Notes: generated by a model from the sequence alone, not told the origin. A DNA stretch of 64,000 nt from Nonomuraea typhae (GCF_009760925.1 NZ_VRLV01000015.1:62001-126000); one strand, 5' to 3'. Shown: positions 1-8,858, counted from the first letter of the stretch. Translations and numbers: made by a program.

Positions 1-1
1 G

Positions 2-166
2 CCGGTGGCGCTGACCCGGGCCAACGCCGAGCTGAGCAAGGCGGGCGTGCCGTTCGACCTGACGCAGCTCAAGCCGGAGCACCTCGAGGCGCTGGTGGAG
101 CACCTCGACGAGACGATCGTGGAACTCGAGCAGTCCGATGGCCACCTGCGGATCTACTGCGAGTAG
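2..166 (+). CDS. C-terminal end of an unidentified protein (partial)
   Basis: An open frame enters from the left edge and ends at a TAG at 164-166, giving 54 C-terminal residues. The segment is helical and charged (LSKAGVPFDLTQLKPEHLEA, then an acidic stretch) and ends in RIYCE. Codon use matches the neighbouring genes, so it is very probably coding. It lies 33 bp upstream of the DUF1707 gene on the same strand and may be co-transcribed with it. The family cannot be named from the tail alone. Confidence 0.6.
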   Translation, partial: PVALTRANAELSKAGVPFDLTQLKPEHLEALVEHLDETIVELEQSDGHLRIYCE

Positions 167-199
167 CCGCCGTCCGGGACGTCAACGAAGGGAGATCCC

Positions 200-787
200 A
201 TGACGAGGCAGCCGATCCACGTGCAGGGCCGGGAGCCCGGGCTGCGTGCCTCCGACGCGGAACGCGACCGGGTCGTCGACCTGCTGCACGGCGCCGTCGC
301 CGACGGCCGGCTCGACCCGGTCGAGTTCGACGAACGCCTGGACTCGGCGCTGACCGCCCGCACCGTCGACGCGCTGGCCCGGCTCACCGCCGACCTGATC
401 ACCCTGCCGGGCGACGACGGCCCACCGGCCGAACTGCTCACCATCAAGGAACGGCACGGCCTGGTGCGCCGCGACGGCAGGTGGACGCTGCCCCACCGGC
501 TGGCGGTGCGCACCGCGTGGTCCGAGGTGATGCTGGACCTCACCAAGGCGGTCCGCAGCGCGCCCGAACTCGTCATCCAGCTGCGGGTCAACGGCGGCAC
601 CGTCGAGTTGGTCCTCGCACCGGGCATGGTGGTGAACGCCAACGAGCTGTCGGTACGGCACAGCCTGGCCGCGATCGGCAGGGACGCGGGCGACGACACC
701 CCCGAGACCCTGCACGTCCGCTTGGTGGGCCGTATCCGCCACGCCCAGCTCACCACCCGATGGCAGCCTCGGCTTGGCGCTACCTGA
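200..787 (+). CDS. DUF1707 SHOCT-like domain protein
   Basis: This 195-residue protein opens with a DUF1707 domain at about residues 15-70: LRASDAERDRVVDLLHGAV, then GRLDPVEFDERLDSALTART. The remainder is a poorly conserved region with a short beta-rich segment. DUF1707 proteins are common in actinomycetes, often as small cytoplasmic or membrane-associated proteins of unknown role. No membrane segment is visible. The ATG start is supported by GGGAGA a few bases upstream. The 3' end overlaps the convergent CocE-type hydrolase gene by 8 bp. Confidence 0.85.
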   Translation: MTRQPIHVQGREPGLRASDAERDRVVDLLHGAVADGRLDPVEFDERLDSALTARTVDALARLTADLITLPGDDGPPAELLTIKERHGLVRRDGRWTLPHRLAVRTAWSEVMLDLTKAVRSAPELVIQLRVNGGTVELVLAPGMVVNANELSVRHSLAAIGRDAGDDTPETLHVRLVGRIRHAQLTTRWQPRLGAT

Positions 788-2672
788 TGGAGGTGCCGTC
801 GACCAGGGGCAGGGAGATCGAGGTGCCGGCCAGGTCGATGGTGACCTTGGCCCCGGTGCCGGGTTCGGCGTCCTCTCCGCCGGGGTTGCCGGTCACGTCG
901 AGGTTGAAGTCGTCGTTGGTTCCGGTCAGCACCAGGCCGAGGCGGTGGCCGGCTTTGAACTCGTAGTCCTGCGGTTGCAGCTTCCAGGTGATCTGGTATG
1001 GCTTGCCCGGTGTCAGCGGGGTGGAGCGGCTGAGCGACTTGTGGTTCTGGGCGTCCAGGATGCCGCGGGTGACCACGTGGAAGCCGGAGGTCGTCGTGTT
1101 GTCGGCGGCCTTGACGTAGCAGCCGTCGTCCGCCGGGGTGCTTTGGCCGACGCAGTCTTCACCGGGGACGAGCTTGAGGCCCTGTGAGACCGTCCTGGTG
1201 GTCTCGCGGGTGTTGATGCGGGCCTCGCTGCCGTAGTCGACCAGCAGCACGCCCAGGTTGGCGGCGGGCTTGTCCAGCTTGAGCTTCAGGCTCACCGACG
1301 CCGTCCCGGACGCCCGGACCGCCTTCTTCAGCGGCGGGGTCAGGTAGGCCAGCCGGTGCGGGCTGGCGGTGGCCGGGCTCTGGGCCGCGGCGATCTCGCT
1401 CTGGGGAAGGTCGGTGTAGCTGCCGCCGCCCTGGGACGGCCTGCGCGCCAGGGTGCCGCCGGCCTGCGGGCGCAGGGTCACCGTGCGGGTGCGCGCCGGC
1501 CACTCGGACTGGGTGATCCACCGGTCCGGGCCGAGCTGCACATCGACGCGGGGCCGGCGCATGATGTCGTTGTTCACGCCCATGAGTTCGTGGTCGAACC
1601 ACTGGTTCAGGGTGTTCAGCCACACCTCGCGCCGGGCCCAGAACGGGTCCAGGTGCCCGTACTGGGTCACCCACTTCTTCTGCTGCACGGTGCGCGGCAG
1701 CAGCGGCCACCACTGGGAGAACTGGCTGCCCACCACGCTGCGGTCCTGCATGCCCATCACCGAGAAGACGCTGGCGCGCACGTTGCGCGCCTGGGAGACC
1801 GTCCCGTTGCGGTAGTTGCGCTCGTGCCAGTAGGCGTTGTAGTTGCCGGTGGCATCGTCGGAGTCGTCCAGCAGCTTCTTGCGCACCGCCGCGCACTTCT
1901 CCTCCGGATCGGTGTCGACGTGCTTGGACAGCCACGGCGCCGAGCCCTTGAACCAGATCAGGGTGCCGCCCAGGCGCTGGGACTCGTAGCCGCTGGTGTA
2001 GCCGGCGATGTTCACGATCGTCTCCAGCCCCCGCACCCCGGTACCGGCCACGCCGGCGCCGAGCGCGCCTTCGTAGGAGTGGCCGATCATCCCGGTCCGC
2101 CCGGTGGTCCAGGTGGCCTTGACCGGCTCGCCCTTGGCGTCGTAGGCGTTCGCGCGGCCGTTCAGCCAGTCGATGACCGCCTTGCCGCCCAGCACGTCGG
2201 GGGCGCCGTAGGCGGTCGGGCAGCCGTCCGACAGCCGGGTGCCGATCATGTCCACCGATAGGAACGCATACCCGCGCGGCACGAAGTAGTTGTCGTAGTA
2301 CATCGGGAACTTCGTCACGTTCCCGTCCGCGTCGTAGGTCTTCTTCTCCAGCTCATAGCCGACGCCGGGGTCGTCGTAGTACGGGCTTTCCTGCATGATC
2401 ACCGGGACCTTGAGCCCGGACGCGGACTCCTTGGGCCGGATGATGTCCACCCGGATCAGGTCCTTCTTGCCGTCGCCGTCACTGTCCACGCTCGACTGCA
2501 CCCGCACGTGCTCGCGGATGGCGTCGGCGTAGGAGAAGACGGGCTGCGTCATCCCGCCGGACACCTTGATCTCCGGCTTGTCCGCCGCCGAGGCCGCGGG
2601 AGACCCGGCGACCACCAACGTGGTCGCCAGGCAGACAGCGGCGAGAAGCCCTCGCCGTTGCATGCTGGACAT
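780..2672 (-). CDS. Secreted CocE/NonD-family hydrolase (X-Pro dipeptidyl-peptidase-like)
   Basis: About 630 residues with an N-terminal signal peptide (MQRRGLLAAV, a hydrophobic core, then an Ala-rich ASAAD cleavage region), so exported. The catalytic alpha/beta-hydrolase domain carries the nucleophile motif GHSYEG and a downstream GYTSGYESQ segment. The C-terminal third is the beta-sandwich (jelly-roll) domain of the CocE/NonD and X-prolyl dipeptidyl aminopeptidase family. Members cleave Xaa-Pro dipeptides or esters; the substrate cannot be read here. The open frame extends to 2783, but the start is set at 2672, where the signal peptide begins and GGAGGG lies just upstream. A second ATG at 2663 is an alternative. 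Confidence 0.88.
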   Translation of the reverse strand: MSSMQRRGLLAAVCLATTLVVAGSPAASAADKPEIKVSGGMTQPVFSYADAIREHVRVQSSVDSDGDGKKDLIRVDIIRPKESASGLKVPVIMQESPYYDDPGVGYELEKKTYDADGNVTKFPMYYDNYFVPRGYAFLSVDMIGTRLSDGCPTAYGAPDVLGGKAVIDWLNGRANAYDAKGEPVKATWTTGRTGMIGHSYEGALGAGVAGTGVRGLETIVNIAGYTSGYESQRLGGTLIWFKGSAPWLSKHVDTDPEEKCAAVRKKLLDDSDDATGNYNAYWHERNYRNGTVSQARNVRASVFSVMGMQDRSVVGSQFSQWWPLLPRTVQQKKWVTQYGHLDPFWARREVWLNTLNQWFDHELMGVNNDIMRRPRVDVQLGPDRWITQSEWPARTRTVTLRPQAGGTLARRPSQGGGSYTDLPQSEIAAAQSPATASPHRLAYLTPPLKKAVRASGTASVSLKLKLDKPAANLGVLLVDYGSEARINTRETTRTVSQGLKLVPGEDCVGQSTPADDGCYVKAADNTTTSGFHVVTRGILDAQNHKSLSRSTPLTPGKPYQITWKLQPQDYEFKAGHRLGLVLTGTNDDFNLDVTGNPGGEDAEPGTGAKVTIDLAGTSISLPLVDGTSIR

Positions 2673-2845
2673 GGGCCCTCCAATGGGCTGGTTGTTGTGG
2701 TTTTGTGGCATGGCTGTAGAGCGTTTCCGCTTGTCAGCGTGGTGTGACGCCGTCCCGCCGGCCGTTCCGGCGAACAGGGACAAGGCGTCTGGGCGGTGTC
2801 AGGTGCCGCGCACGCCCCGATGGGTGCGGGCGGCCGCATTGCGTC

Positions 2846-3223
2846 CTACAGGCCGCCCGCGGCGCGATCGATGGCCTTGGTCAGCAGCTCTCGCTCTCGG
2901 CCAGCCCATCCACCGCCGGGGTAGTTCCGCAGGAACGTCTCGGCGAACTCCACCGGGTCCTGCCCGACGACGTCGCGGAGCGGGATTCCGTCTGCCACGC
3001 TCTGCTCGAACAGGTCGGCCAGATCCTCCAGCATCGCCAGGAGGCTGCCGGCGTTCGCCGGCCCGAAGTGCCCCATGTAGCGATCCAGTGCCTCGATCGC
3101 CGCGCGGTAGTCCGCGGGCAGTCGCTGCGTGCGCGCCTTGTACCGCCGGTAGCGCTTCTTGTCCCCGAGCGGCCCCGTGACCAGTTCCAGGAACCGCCGG
3201 CCCGCCTTCGGCTCTGCGGCCAT
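2846..3223 (-). CDS. DUF1048 family protein
   Basis: A 125-residue helical protein (FLELVTGPLGDKKRYRRYKA ... LPADYRAAIEALDRYMGHFG) typical of DUF1048. These proteins are almost always encoded directly after a PadR-type repressor. The gene starts 2 bp after the PadR stop, so the two are translationally coupled. The final segment (DVVGQDPVEFAETFLRNY) is the conserved C-terminal helix region of the family. Its molecular role is unknown; by context it is a partner or effector of the PadR regulator. Confidence 0.85.
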   Translation of the reverse strand: MAAEPKAGRRFLELVTGPLGDKKRYRRYKARTQRLPADYRAAIEALDRYMGHFGPANAGSLLAMLEDLADLFEQSVADGIPLRDVVGQDPVEFAETFLRNYPGGGWAGRERELLTKAIDRAAGGL

Positions 3224-3225
3224 GA

Positions 3226-3555
3226 CTACTCCCCTCCTTCGCGGAGCCGTTCAAGCCGATCGGCCAGGAAGCTCCAGGTATCCCAGAACTCGTCGAGATG
3301 CTCGCGGCCCTGCGCGTTCAGCGAGTACACCTTGCGCGGCGGCCCCTTCTCGGACGGGACCTTCTCCACTGCGACGAGGCCCCGTTGCTCGATCCTGACG
3401 AGCAGCGCGTAAATGGTGCCCTCGGCGATGTCGGCGAAGCCCTGGTCGCGCAGCCATGCCGCGATCTCGTAGCCGTAGGCGGGCCGGCCGGACAAGATCG
3501 CCAGGACGACGCCCTCCAGCGTGCCTTTCAGCATCTCCGTGATCTGCTTGCCCAT
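3226..3555 (-). CDS. PadR family transcriptional regulator
   Basis: A 109-residue winged-helix repressor of the PadR family: LKGTLEGVVLAILSGRPAYG, YEIAAWLRDQGF, then EGTIYALLVRIEQRGLV, the recognition-helix region, and the beta-wing PPRKVYSLNAQGREHL. Short PadR proteins of this class usually repress themselves and adjacent genes and respond to small phenolic or hydrophobic ligands. The gene is first in a two-gene unit with DUF1048. The 96-bp upstream gap contains nested palindromes and a triplicated motif (3571-3641), consistent with autoregulation. Confidence 0.93.
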   Translation of the reverse strand: MGKQITEMLKGTLEGVVLAILSGRPAYGYEIAAWLRDQGFADIAEGTIYALLVRIEQRGLVAVEKVPSEKGPPRKVYSLNAQGREHLDEFWDTWSFLADRLERLREGGE

Positions 3556-3570
3556 GGGACACCACCTCCC

Positions 3571-3641
3571 AGCTATTCAGCAACACTGACTACTGGTACA
3601 AAGTAGCACCGACTACCAGTACTTAGCAACACCGAATAGCT
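3571..3641. promoter_or_regulatory. Nested inverted repeats and triplicated motif upstream of padR (putative operator)
   Basis: AGCTATTC at 3571-3578 is the exact inverse of GAATAGCT at 3634-3641. Inside it, TACTGGTA (3591-3598) is the exact inverse of TACCAGTA (3614-3621). A degenerate motif AGCAACACYGAMTA also recurs head-to-tail, starting at 3579, about 3605 (one base shorter) and 3625. The block lies between the PadR start and the upstream hydrolase stop and is likely the PadR operator region. Confidence 0.7.
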
Positions 3642-3651
3642 GGACGGGCTC

Positions 3652-4593
3652 CTATGGACGTGTCTTGGCCACCATGTCGCGGATCGCCTGGATGACGTCG
3701 TCGGCGCCTTCGGTGTGCATCCCGCCGTGGGAGGTGTAGTCCAGGACGCGGTGTTCGCCGTCGCGCACCGATGCGGCGAGCCTGTCGAACATGGCGCGTT
3801 TGGCCCCGGTGAGCTCGTCGAGGGCCTCCGCGCTCATGAAGGTCTGCATCCCGGGGTCGGGCTGCAGTCCGGTGAGCGTGATCAGGGGCCGGTCGGGCAC
3901 GGGGCCGGCGGCGCGGATCTCGGCGGGCAGGCCGGCGAGGTTGCTCCTCTCTCGCGCGGCGGCGCGCATGGTGTCCTGGTCGAGGTGCCAGGCGGTGAGC
4001 GTCGCGCGGGGCCCCTCGGGCCATCCCGCGAGCATGTCGTCGAGCAGGCTGCGGATGGTGGCGCGCATCTCCTCGGGCATGTCCTGGAGAAAGACGGCCG
4101 CGTCAGCCTTGACGGTCTGGCTGAGATGGAACTGCTCGGGCATGCTCTCGTCCCAGAACTCCGGCAACGGCTCCATGCCGACCACCCCGGCCACCGCCTC
4201 GGGGAACATCTGCGTGAACCGGCGGGCCAGCAGACCGCTGTAGGAGTGGGCGACCAGCACGTACGGCCCGGCGATGCCGGCGACCCGCAGCAGGTCGTGC
4301 AGTTCCTGGGCGACCTCGGCACACGTCCGGGGGAAGGCGACGGGTTCGCTCCAGCCGATTCCGCCCCGGTCGTAGACGACGCTGGTGGTGAACGCACTGA
4401 CCCGCCGATGGAGCATCAGGTAGTTCAGCGCGCACGCCGTACCGCCGGACAGGAACACCACGGGCGGGCCGCCCGTCCCGGCGTGATCCAGCATCAGGCG
4501 GACGCCGCCCACCGTGTAGCGACGGCCCAGGGGCGGCGGGGCGTCGCTGTACGTCGTCGTTGACATGTTCTGGCCCACTGTCGGGTCCTCCAT
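3652..4593 (-). CDS. Alpha/beta hydrolase
   Basis: A 313-residue cytosolic alpha/beta-hydrolase. The oxyanion segment is VVFLSGGTACAL, strand 4 reads VVYDRGGIGWSEP, the nucleophile elbow is VAHSYSG, and the terminal histidine is probably in the YTSHGGMHTEG segment. No signal peptide is visible. The gene is divergent from the HTH regulator at 4664, and the shared 70-bp intergenic region has two palindromes. The hydrolase is therefore the probable target of that regulator. The start at 4593 is the longest; an in-frame ATG at 4566 is also possible. The substrate is unknown. Confidence 0.87.
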   Translation of the reverse strand: MEDPTVGQNMSTTTYSDAPPPLGRRYTVGGVRLMLDHAGTGGPPVVFLSGGTACALNYLMLHRRVSAFTTSVVYDRGGIGWSEPVAFPRTCAEVAQELHDLLRVAGIAGPYVLVAHSYSGLLARRFTQMFPEAVAGVVGMEPLPEFWDESMPEQFHLSQTVKADAAVFLQDMPEEMRATIRSLLDDMLAGWPEGPRATLTAWHLDQDTMRAAARERSNLAGLPAEIRAAGPVPDRPLITLTGLQPDPGMQTFMSAEALDELTGAKRAMFDRLAASVRDGEHRVLDYTSHGGMHTEGADDVIQAIRDMVAKTRP

Positions 4594-4621
4594 GTGATCC
4601 GGCTGCCTTCAGGCAACCTCA

Positions 4622-4637
4622 TTCTCAAGTTTGAGAA
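4622..4637. promoter_or_regulatory. Perfect palindrome TTCTCAA-GT-TTGAGAA
   Basis: Seven-base arms separated by GT lie in the divergent promoter region between the hydrolase and the HTH regulator. It is one of two adjacent operator-like palindromes. Confidence 0.7.
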
Positions 4638-4639
4638 AC

Positions 4640-4657
4640 AGTATCACATGCGATACT
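4640..4657. promoter_or_regulatory. Second palindrome AGTATC-N6-GATACT
   Basis: An 18-bp near-perfect palindrome (AGTATCACATGCGATACT) begins 3 bp after the first one and ends 6 bp before the regulator ATG at 4664. This position is suited to autorepression. Confidence 0.7.
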
Positions 4658-4663
4658 AGGTCT

Positions 4664-5218
4664 ATGGACTCCGTCGAACTCGTCATGCACCCGGTCCGCC
4701 TGCGCATCATCCACGCCTTCTCCCTCCACGCCCGGCTCACCACGGCCGACCTGTGCGAGCGGCTGCCGGACGTGTCCAAGGCGACGATCTACCGGCACGT
4801 GGGATACCTCGTCGACGGCGGGATTCTCGAAGCGGCCGGGGAGCAGCGCGTGCACAGCGTGCTCGAGCGCCGCTACCGGCTCGTGGGACAACAGGCGTCC
4901 ATCGACCGCGAGCAGGCCGCGGCCCTGTCCCATGACGACCACCGGCGGCTCTTCGGAGTGGCGATGGCCGCCCTGCTCGCCGAGTTCAACGCCTACCTCG
5001 ACCGCGAGGACAGCGATCCGGTCACCGACCGGGCCATCTACCCGCAGACCACACTCTGGCTCGACCCCGGCGAACTCGCGAACCTGATCGCCGGCTTGCG
5101 CGACCTGATCAGGCCCCTGGCCGGGAACGACCCCTCGTCGGGCCGGGCACCGTACCTCTTCAACAGCGTGCTGTTCCCGGGCCAGCCGCTCCCCGAGCAC
5201 GAGGCGCCGCCGCGGTAG
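4664..5218 (+). CDS. ArsR-like winged helix-turn-helix regulator
   Basis: A 184-residue protein with an N-terminal winged HTH: VELVMHPVRLRIIHAFSLHA, TTADLCERLPDVSKATIYRH, then a wing-like GILEAAGEQRVHSVLERRY. The C-terminal region of about 100 residues is a helical ligand or dimerisation domain common in actinobacterial ArsR-like regulators. The ATG at 4664 is preferred over an upstream TTG at 4631 because the latter would place coding sequence across the palindromic operators. The gene probably regulates itself and the divergent hydrolase. Confidence 0.85.
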   Translation: MDSVELVMHPVRLRIIHAFSLHARLTTADLCERLPDVSKATIYRHVGYLVDGGILEAAGEQRVHSVLERRYRLVGQQASIDREQAAALSHDDHRRLFGVAMAALLAEFNAYLDREDSDPVTDRAIYPQTTLWLDPGELANLIAGLRDLIRPLAGNDPSSGRAPYLFNSVLFPGQPLPEHEAPPR

Positions 5219-5323
5219 CCCGCCGCTTCATCCCCGGCTCGCCGACCCCGTCCAGCGGTCCTCAAGCAGCCGTTTCGAGCAGGACATCACCCTCTCCGCG
5301 TTCGACGACATCCGGCGGCTCTC

Positions 5324-5357
5324 GTACGGCTCCCGCCTTCCCCGGCGGGAGCCGTAC
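5324..5357. terminator. Strong bidirectional hairpin terminator
   Basis: A perfect 14-bp stem (GTACGGCTCCCGCC / GGCGGGAGCCGTAC) with a 6-nt TTCCCC loop lies between two convergent coding regions. There is no long U-tract, as is usual for actinomycete terminators. Confidence 0.85.
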
Positions 5358-5362
5358 ACGGG

Positions 5363-6055
5363 TCAGGATGGGGACGAAACGGTGATGTCAAGCGTGCGCT
5401 CGTGGCCCTGCCTGACGCGGACCGGATCCGCTTGCTCGAAGGTCGCGGCGTCCTCGTGCCAGCGGAAGCCGGGGCCGTCCGCCTGGAACTTGATCTTCAC
5501 GCGCTGTCCGGTGAACCCGCGCAGGGTGTAGGTGCCGCCGCTGCCGTACTGGACCGGGCCCGCGACGTCGCCGGTGCGGGCGTTGTAGCTCCGGACGTCG
5601 ACGTATCCGGTGTAGACGGCGCCGTCCTTCTGCAGCGTGCGGCCGGTCAGCGTTCCCCCGCTCCGCAGCGCGGCGTTCGCGGTCGTGCTCTGGCCGGAAG
5701 CGACCTTGACGGGCTCGGCCGAGCGCCGGTCGGCGGCGCGTCCCGACCACTCCCAGGCGTAGTACTTGGGATAGAGCATGGCCGTGTAGTGGATCGGCCA
5801 CGCGTACGGGCCGAGGACGTTCAGCACCGCCCCGGGCAGCAGCGTCTCGTCCACCACCGTGGTGGCCCCTGCCGTGACGGTGAAGACGGCGCCATCCGCG
5901 TAGGCGATCTTCTGGGGCACCCATTGGTAGCGATTGCGGTATCTGACCTGGACCTTGTAGATACCCGGGCGGAGGTTCTGATGGACGTAGGTGCCGTCGG
6001 ACTTCGTGAAGACCTGGCCCTGACCGATGCCTGTCGCGGCGTCGGCCAGAAACAC
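5363..6055 (-). pseudogene. 5'-truncated surface/secreted protein with carboxypeptidase-regulatory-like (Cna B-type) repeats
   Basis: The frame encodes about 230 residues of beta-sandwich repeats: GQVFTKSDGTYVHQNLRPGI, YKVQVRYRN, GGTLTGRTLQKDG, GGTYTLRGFTGQRVKIKF. This pattern is typical of carboxypeptidase-regulatory-like domains in secreted proteins. No signal peptide or plausible start is present. The only start is an internal GTG at 6055, and protein-like sequence (GPWGPAWFASVFLADAATG) continues upstream in frame into the 3' end of the LAL regulator gene. I read it as the 3' part of a larger gene that lost its front end at a breakpoint near 6100. The alternative is a small cytosolic protein, which is unlikely for this fold. 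Confidence 0.6.
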
Positions 6056-6098
6056 GCTCGCGAACCAGGCGGGACCCCACGGCCCCTCGGCGGCCCTG

Positions 6099-8858
6099 TT
6101 AGTCCCGGAGAGGCTGACGGGGCTCCGCCAGCCCCTCGCGGAAGGCGATGGCCGCCGCCTCGGTACGGGTGGCCGCGCCCAGTTTCGTCAGGATGTGGGA
6201 GACGTGCACGCCCGCCGTACTCGGCGAGATGTGCAGCCGGGCGGCGATCTGCCGGTTGCTCAGGCCCGCGGCGATCAACGCGAGCACGTCGTGCTCGCGT
6301 GCCGTCAGCCCGTCGTGCGCCGATCGGGGCCGGCCGAGCAGGGCGATCTCCCGGGCGAGCGGCGCGGCGCCCAGGTCTTCGGCCAGCCGGGCGGCCTCGC
6401 CGAGGCGGGCCGTCGCGCCGGGCCGGTCGCCTGCGGCCAGCGCGGTGCGCGCGCCGTGGAACAGGGCCAGGGCCAGCTCGTACGGCTGCCGCAGTTCGCG
6501 CCAGGCGGTTGCGGTGTCGTCCCAGCCGTCGTCCTCGATCAGTGCGCGCAGCATCAGCTGCCAGGCCCGGTCGAGCGGCCCGTCCACGCCGAGCGCGGCA
6601 TCGGCCGCGGCGAGGCCGGCCTGCCGGGCGGCGACGCGCCGGCGTAGGTTCTCGCCGGTGCCGCAGGCGAGCCGGGCCTGCTGTGCCAGCGCGCCGGCGA
6701 CCAGGACCGGCCGGGCGTCGCTGCTGTAGATGCGGGTGAGGGCGGTATCTGCCAGTGCCCGCTCCAGCAGGAGGTCGGCGTGTTCGGGGTTGCCCTGGGC
6801 GACGGCGAGCAGGCACAGCAGCTGGTGGCGGGGGAACAGGCTGCCGCTGTGCGTCACGGCCGCCGCGGCGTCGGCTGCCGCGCTCACGTCGCCGCGCAGC
6901 AGCGACAGATAGCCCGCCAGAACGCGCAGGGCCTGCCGCGACAGCGGTGGCGGATCCTCCTGGAGGCTCTCTTCCAGGACGGCGGCGGCCTCGTCCCACC
7001 GGCCGGCCAGGATCAGGGCGTGTCCGGCGTATCCTGCGAGTTCGGCGCCGCGGCTGCGGCCCAGCCCGTGGCGGCGGGCGTGGCGGATGCCGGCGCGGGC
7101 CGCCTCGATCGCGTGGTGCTGGTCGCCGGCCCTGGTGTGGAGCGTGGCCTCGTACATCGGGACGGTCATCAGCAGGTCGTGGTTGTCCAGCCGCTCGGCC
7201 AGGGTGCGGGCCTGCGCCAGCATCCGGAGATCGCCGGTCATGGACCCGACGCCCAGCAGCCCGCGGATCGTGACCGTGGCGTCTCCGGTGCGCCGGCCGG
7301 CGGCGAGCGCTTCCTCGAACGGCTCGCGCGCCCTGTCCACCTCCGGCAGGAGGCCCATGGCCAGCACCCCGAGCAGCCGCCCGCGCTGGACGCTGCCGGG
7401 ATCGGCGGGCAGCAGCCGCAGGGCGCGTTCCCAGTCGGCGACGCCGGTCGCCTCCAGCCGGTGCCGCAGCCTGCCCCGATGCTCCAGTAGCCGGGCGGCC
7501 CGCTCGGGCTCGCGCCGCTCGTCCACCTCGGCCAGCCCGGCGGTGGCGTAGTCGACGCCGCGGGCGTAGTCGCCGCTGAGCATGCAGGCCTCGGCCGCGC
7601 GGGTCAGGACGTCGATTCTGTCGGCGCCCAGCCGTACCCCGGGGTTCCAGAGGTGGAGAACCTGGCCGAGCATGCGGACCTGCTCCTCGTAGGCGTAGGC
7701 CCTGCGCGCCTGGTCCGCGGCCAGGTAGGCGGCGGACAGGGCCAGCTCGCGGTCCCCGGCGGCATGCGCGTGCGCGGCCAGTTCGGCGTGGGCGCCGGAC
7801 TCGCGCAGGGCAGAGGCGTAGCGCTCGTGCAGGCGCGCCCGCTCGCCGGGCAGCAGGTCCTCGTACACCGCCTGCCGGATCAGCGCGTGGCGGAAGTCGT
7901 AGCCGTCGCCCGCCGTGACGAGCAGGCTGCGCTCGACGAGCTCGCGCAGCAGGGCGTCCAGCTCGGCGCCGTCCTGCCCGGCCACCTCCGCCAGCAGCCG
8001 GTGGCCGACCCGGCCGCCGGCGGCCGAGGCCATGCGCAGCAGCTCGCGCGCCGGCTCCGGCAGCGACCGCGGGCCGTACAGCAGCACGTCGCGCAGGCTG
8101 TCCGGGGTCCGCCCACCGGCGCGGGCGAGCGCCTCGACGAACAGCGGATTGCCGTCGCTGCGTTCGTGCACGCGGCTGACGGCGGCCGTGTCGGGCTCGG
8201 CGCCGAGGATCGCGGCCAGCTGGCGGCCCACGCCCCGCCGATCCAGGCGCTCCAGCCGCAGCGTGGTGGTGCGGGGACGGCGGCTGAGCTCCGACAGCAG
8301 CGGCCCGTCGCCCGTTTCCCGCGGCCGGTGGGTGATCACCAGGAGGACGCCCGCCTGCGTCAGGTTCCTGGACAGGAAGCCGAGCAGTTCGCGGGTGGCG
8401 GCGTCGGCCCAGTGCAGGTCCTCGATCGCCACGACGAGCGGCCGGTCCGCGGCCACCCGCTCCACCAGCGTCAGAACCTCCTCATACAGCCGGTGCCTGC
8501 CGCCTTCCGTATCCGGCCCGCCCGCCTCGCCGAGCTCCGGGAACCAGCGGGCCAGCTGATGGTAGGGGCCGGGCAGCGCTCCTTCGACCCGGATCAACCT
8601 GCGCAGCACGGTGACGAACGGCGCGTACGGCAGGCCGTCACTGCCCAGCTCCGCGCAGGCGCCCTCGACGACCCGCACCCCCGGCCCCAGCGACCGGGCG
8701 AACTCGGCGAGCAGCCGCGACTTGCCGATCCCGGCCTCCCCCGCCACCAGCGCCACGGCGGGACCCTGCTCGACGGCCGTGTCCAGCGCCGCCGCCAGCG
8801 CCGACAACTCCTCGCTCCGGCCGACGATCACCGGGCTGACCACGCGCTGCGCCACCAC
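6099..8858 (-). CDS. LuxR family regulator with AAA ATPase domain (LAL type)
   Basis: A 919-residue LAL (large ATP-binding LuxR) regulator. Near the N-terminus are a Walker A motif (VAGEAGIGKSRLL) and a Walker B-like motif (PLVVAIEDLHWAD). The middle 600 residues are helical TPR-like repeats. The C-terminus is a GerE-type HTH (LTAREHDVLALIAAGLSNRQ, IAARLHISPSTAGVHVSHIL). LAL proteins act as transcriptional activators in sugar uptake and secondary metabolism. The gene is divergent from the Eis-like acetyltransferase (67-bp gap), which it may control. Confidence 0.92.
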   Translation of the reverse strand: MVAQRVVSPVIVGRSEELSALAAALDTAVEQGPAVALVAGEAGIGKSRLLAEFARSLGPGVRVVEGACAELGSDGLPYAPFVTVLRRLIRVEGALPGPYHQLARWFPELGEAGGPDTEGGRHRLYEEVLTLVERVAADRPLVVAIEDLHWADAATRELLGFLSRNLTQAGVLLVITHRPRETGDGPLLSELSRRPRTTTLRLERLDRRGVGRQLAAILGAEPDTAAVSRVHERSDGNPLFVEALARAGGRTPDSLRDVLLYGPRSLPEPARELLRMASAAGGRVGHRLLAEVAGQDGAELDALLRELVERSLLVTAGDGYDFRHALIRQAVYEDLLPGERARLHERYASALRESGAHAELAAHAHAAGDRELALSAAYLAADQARRAYAYEEQVRMLGQVLHLWNPGVRLGADRIDVLTRAAEACMLSGDYARGVDYATAGLAEVDERREPERAARLLEHRGRLRHRLEATGVADWERALRLLPADPGSVQRGRLLGVLAMGLLPEVDRAREPFEEALAAGRRTGDATVTIRGLLGVGSMTGDLRMLAQARTLAERLDNHDLLMTVPMYEATLHTRAGDQHHAIEAARAGIRHARRHGLGRSRGAELAGYAGHALILAGRWDEAAAVLEESLQEDPPPLSRQALRVLAGYLSLLRGDVSAAADAAAAVTHSGSLFPRHQLLCLLAVAQGNPEHADLLLERALADTALTRIYSSDARPVLVAGALAQQARLACGTGENLRRRVAARQAGLAAADAALGVDGPLDRAWQLMLRALIEDDGWDDTATAWRELRQPYELALALFHGARTALAAGDRPGATARLGEAARLAEDLGAAPLAREIALLGRPRSAHDGLTAREHDVLALIAAGLSNRQIAARLHISPSTAGVHVSHILTKLGAATRTEAAAIAFREGLAEPRQPLRD

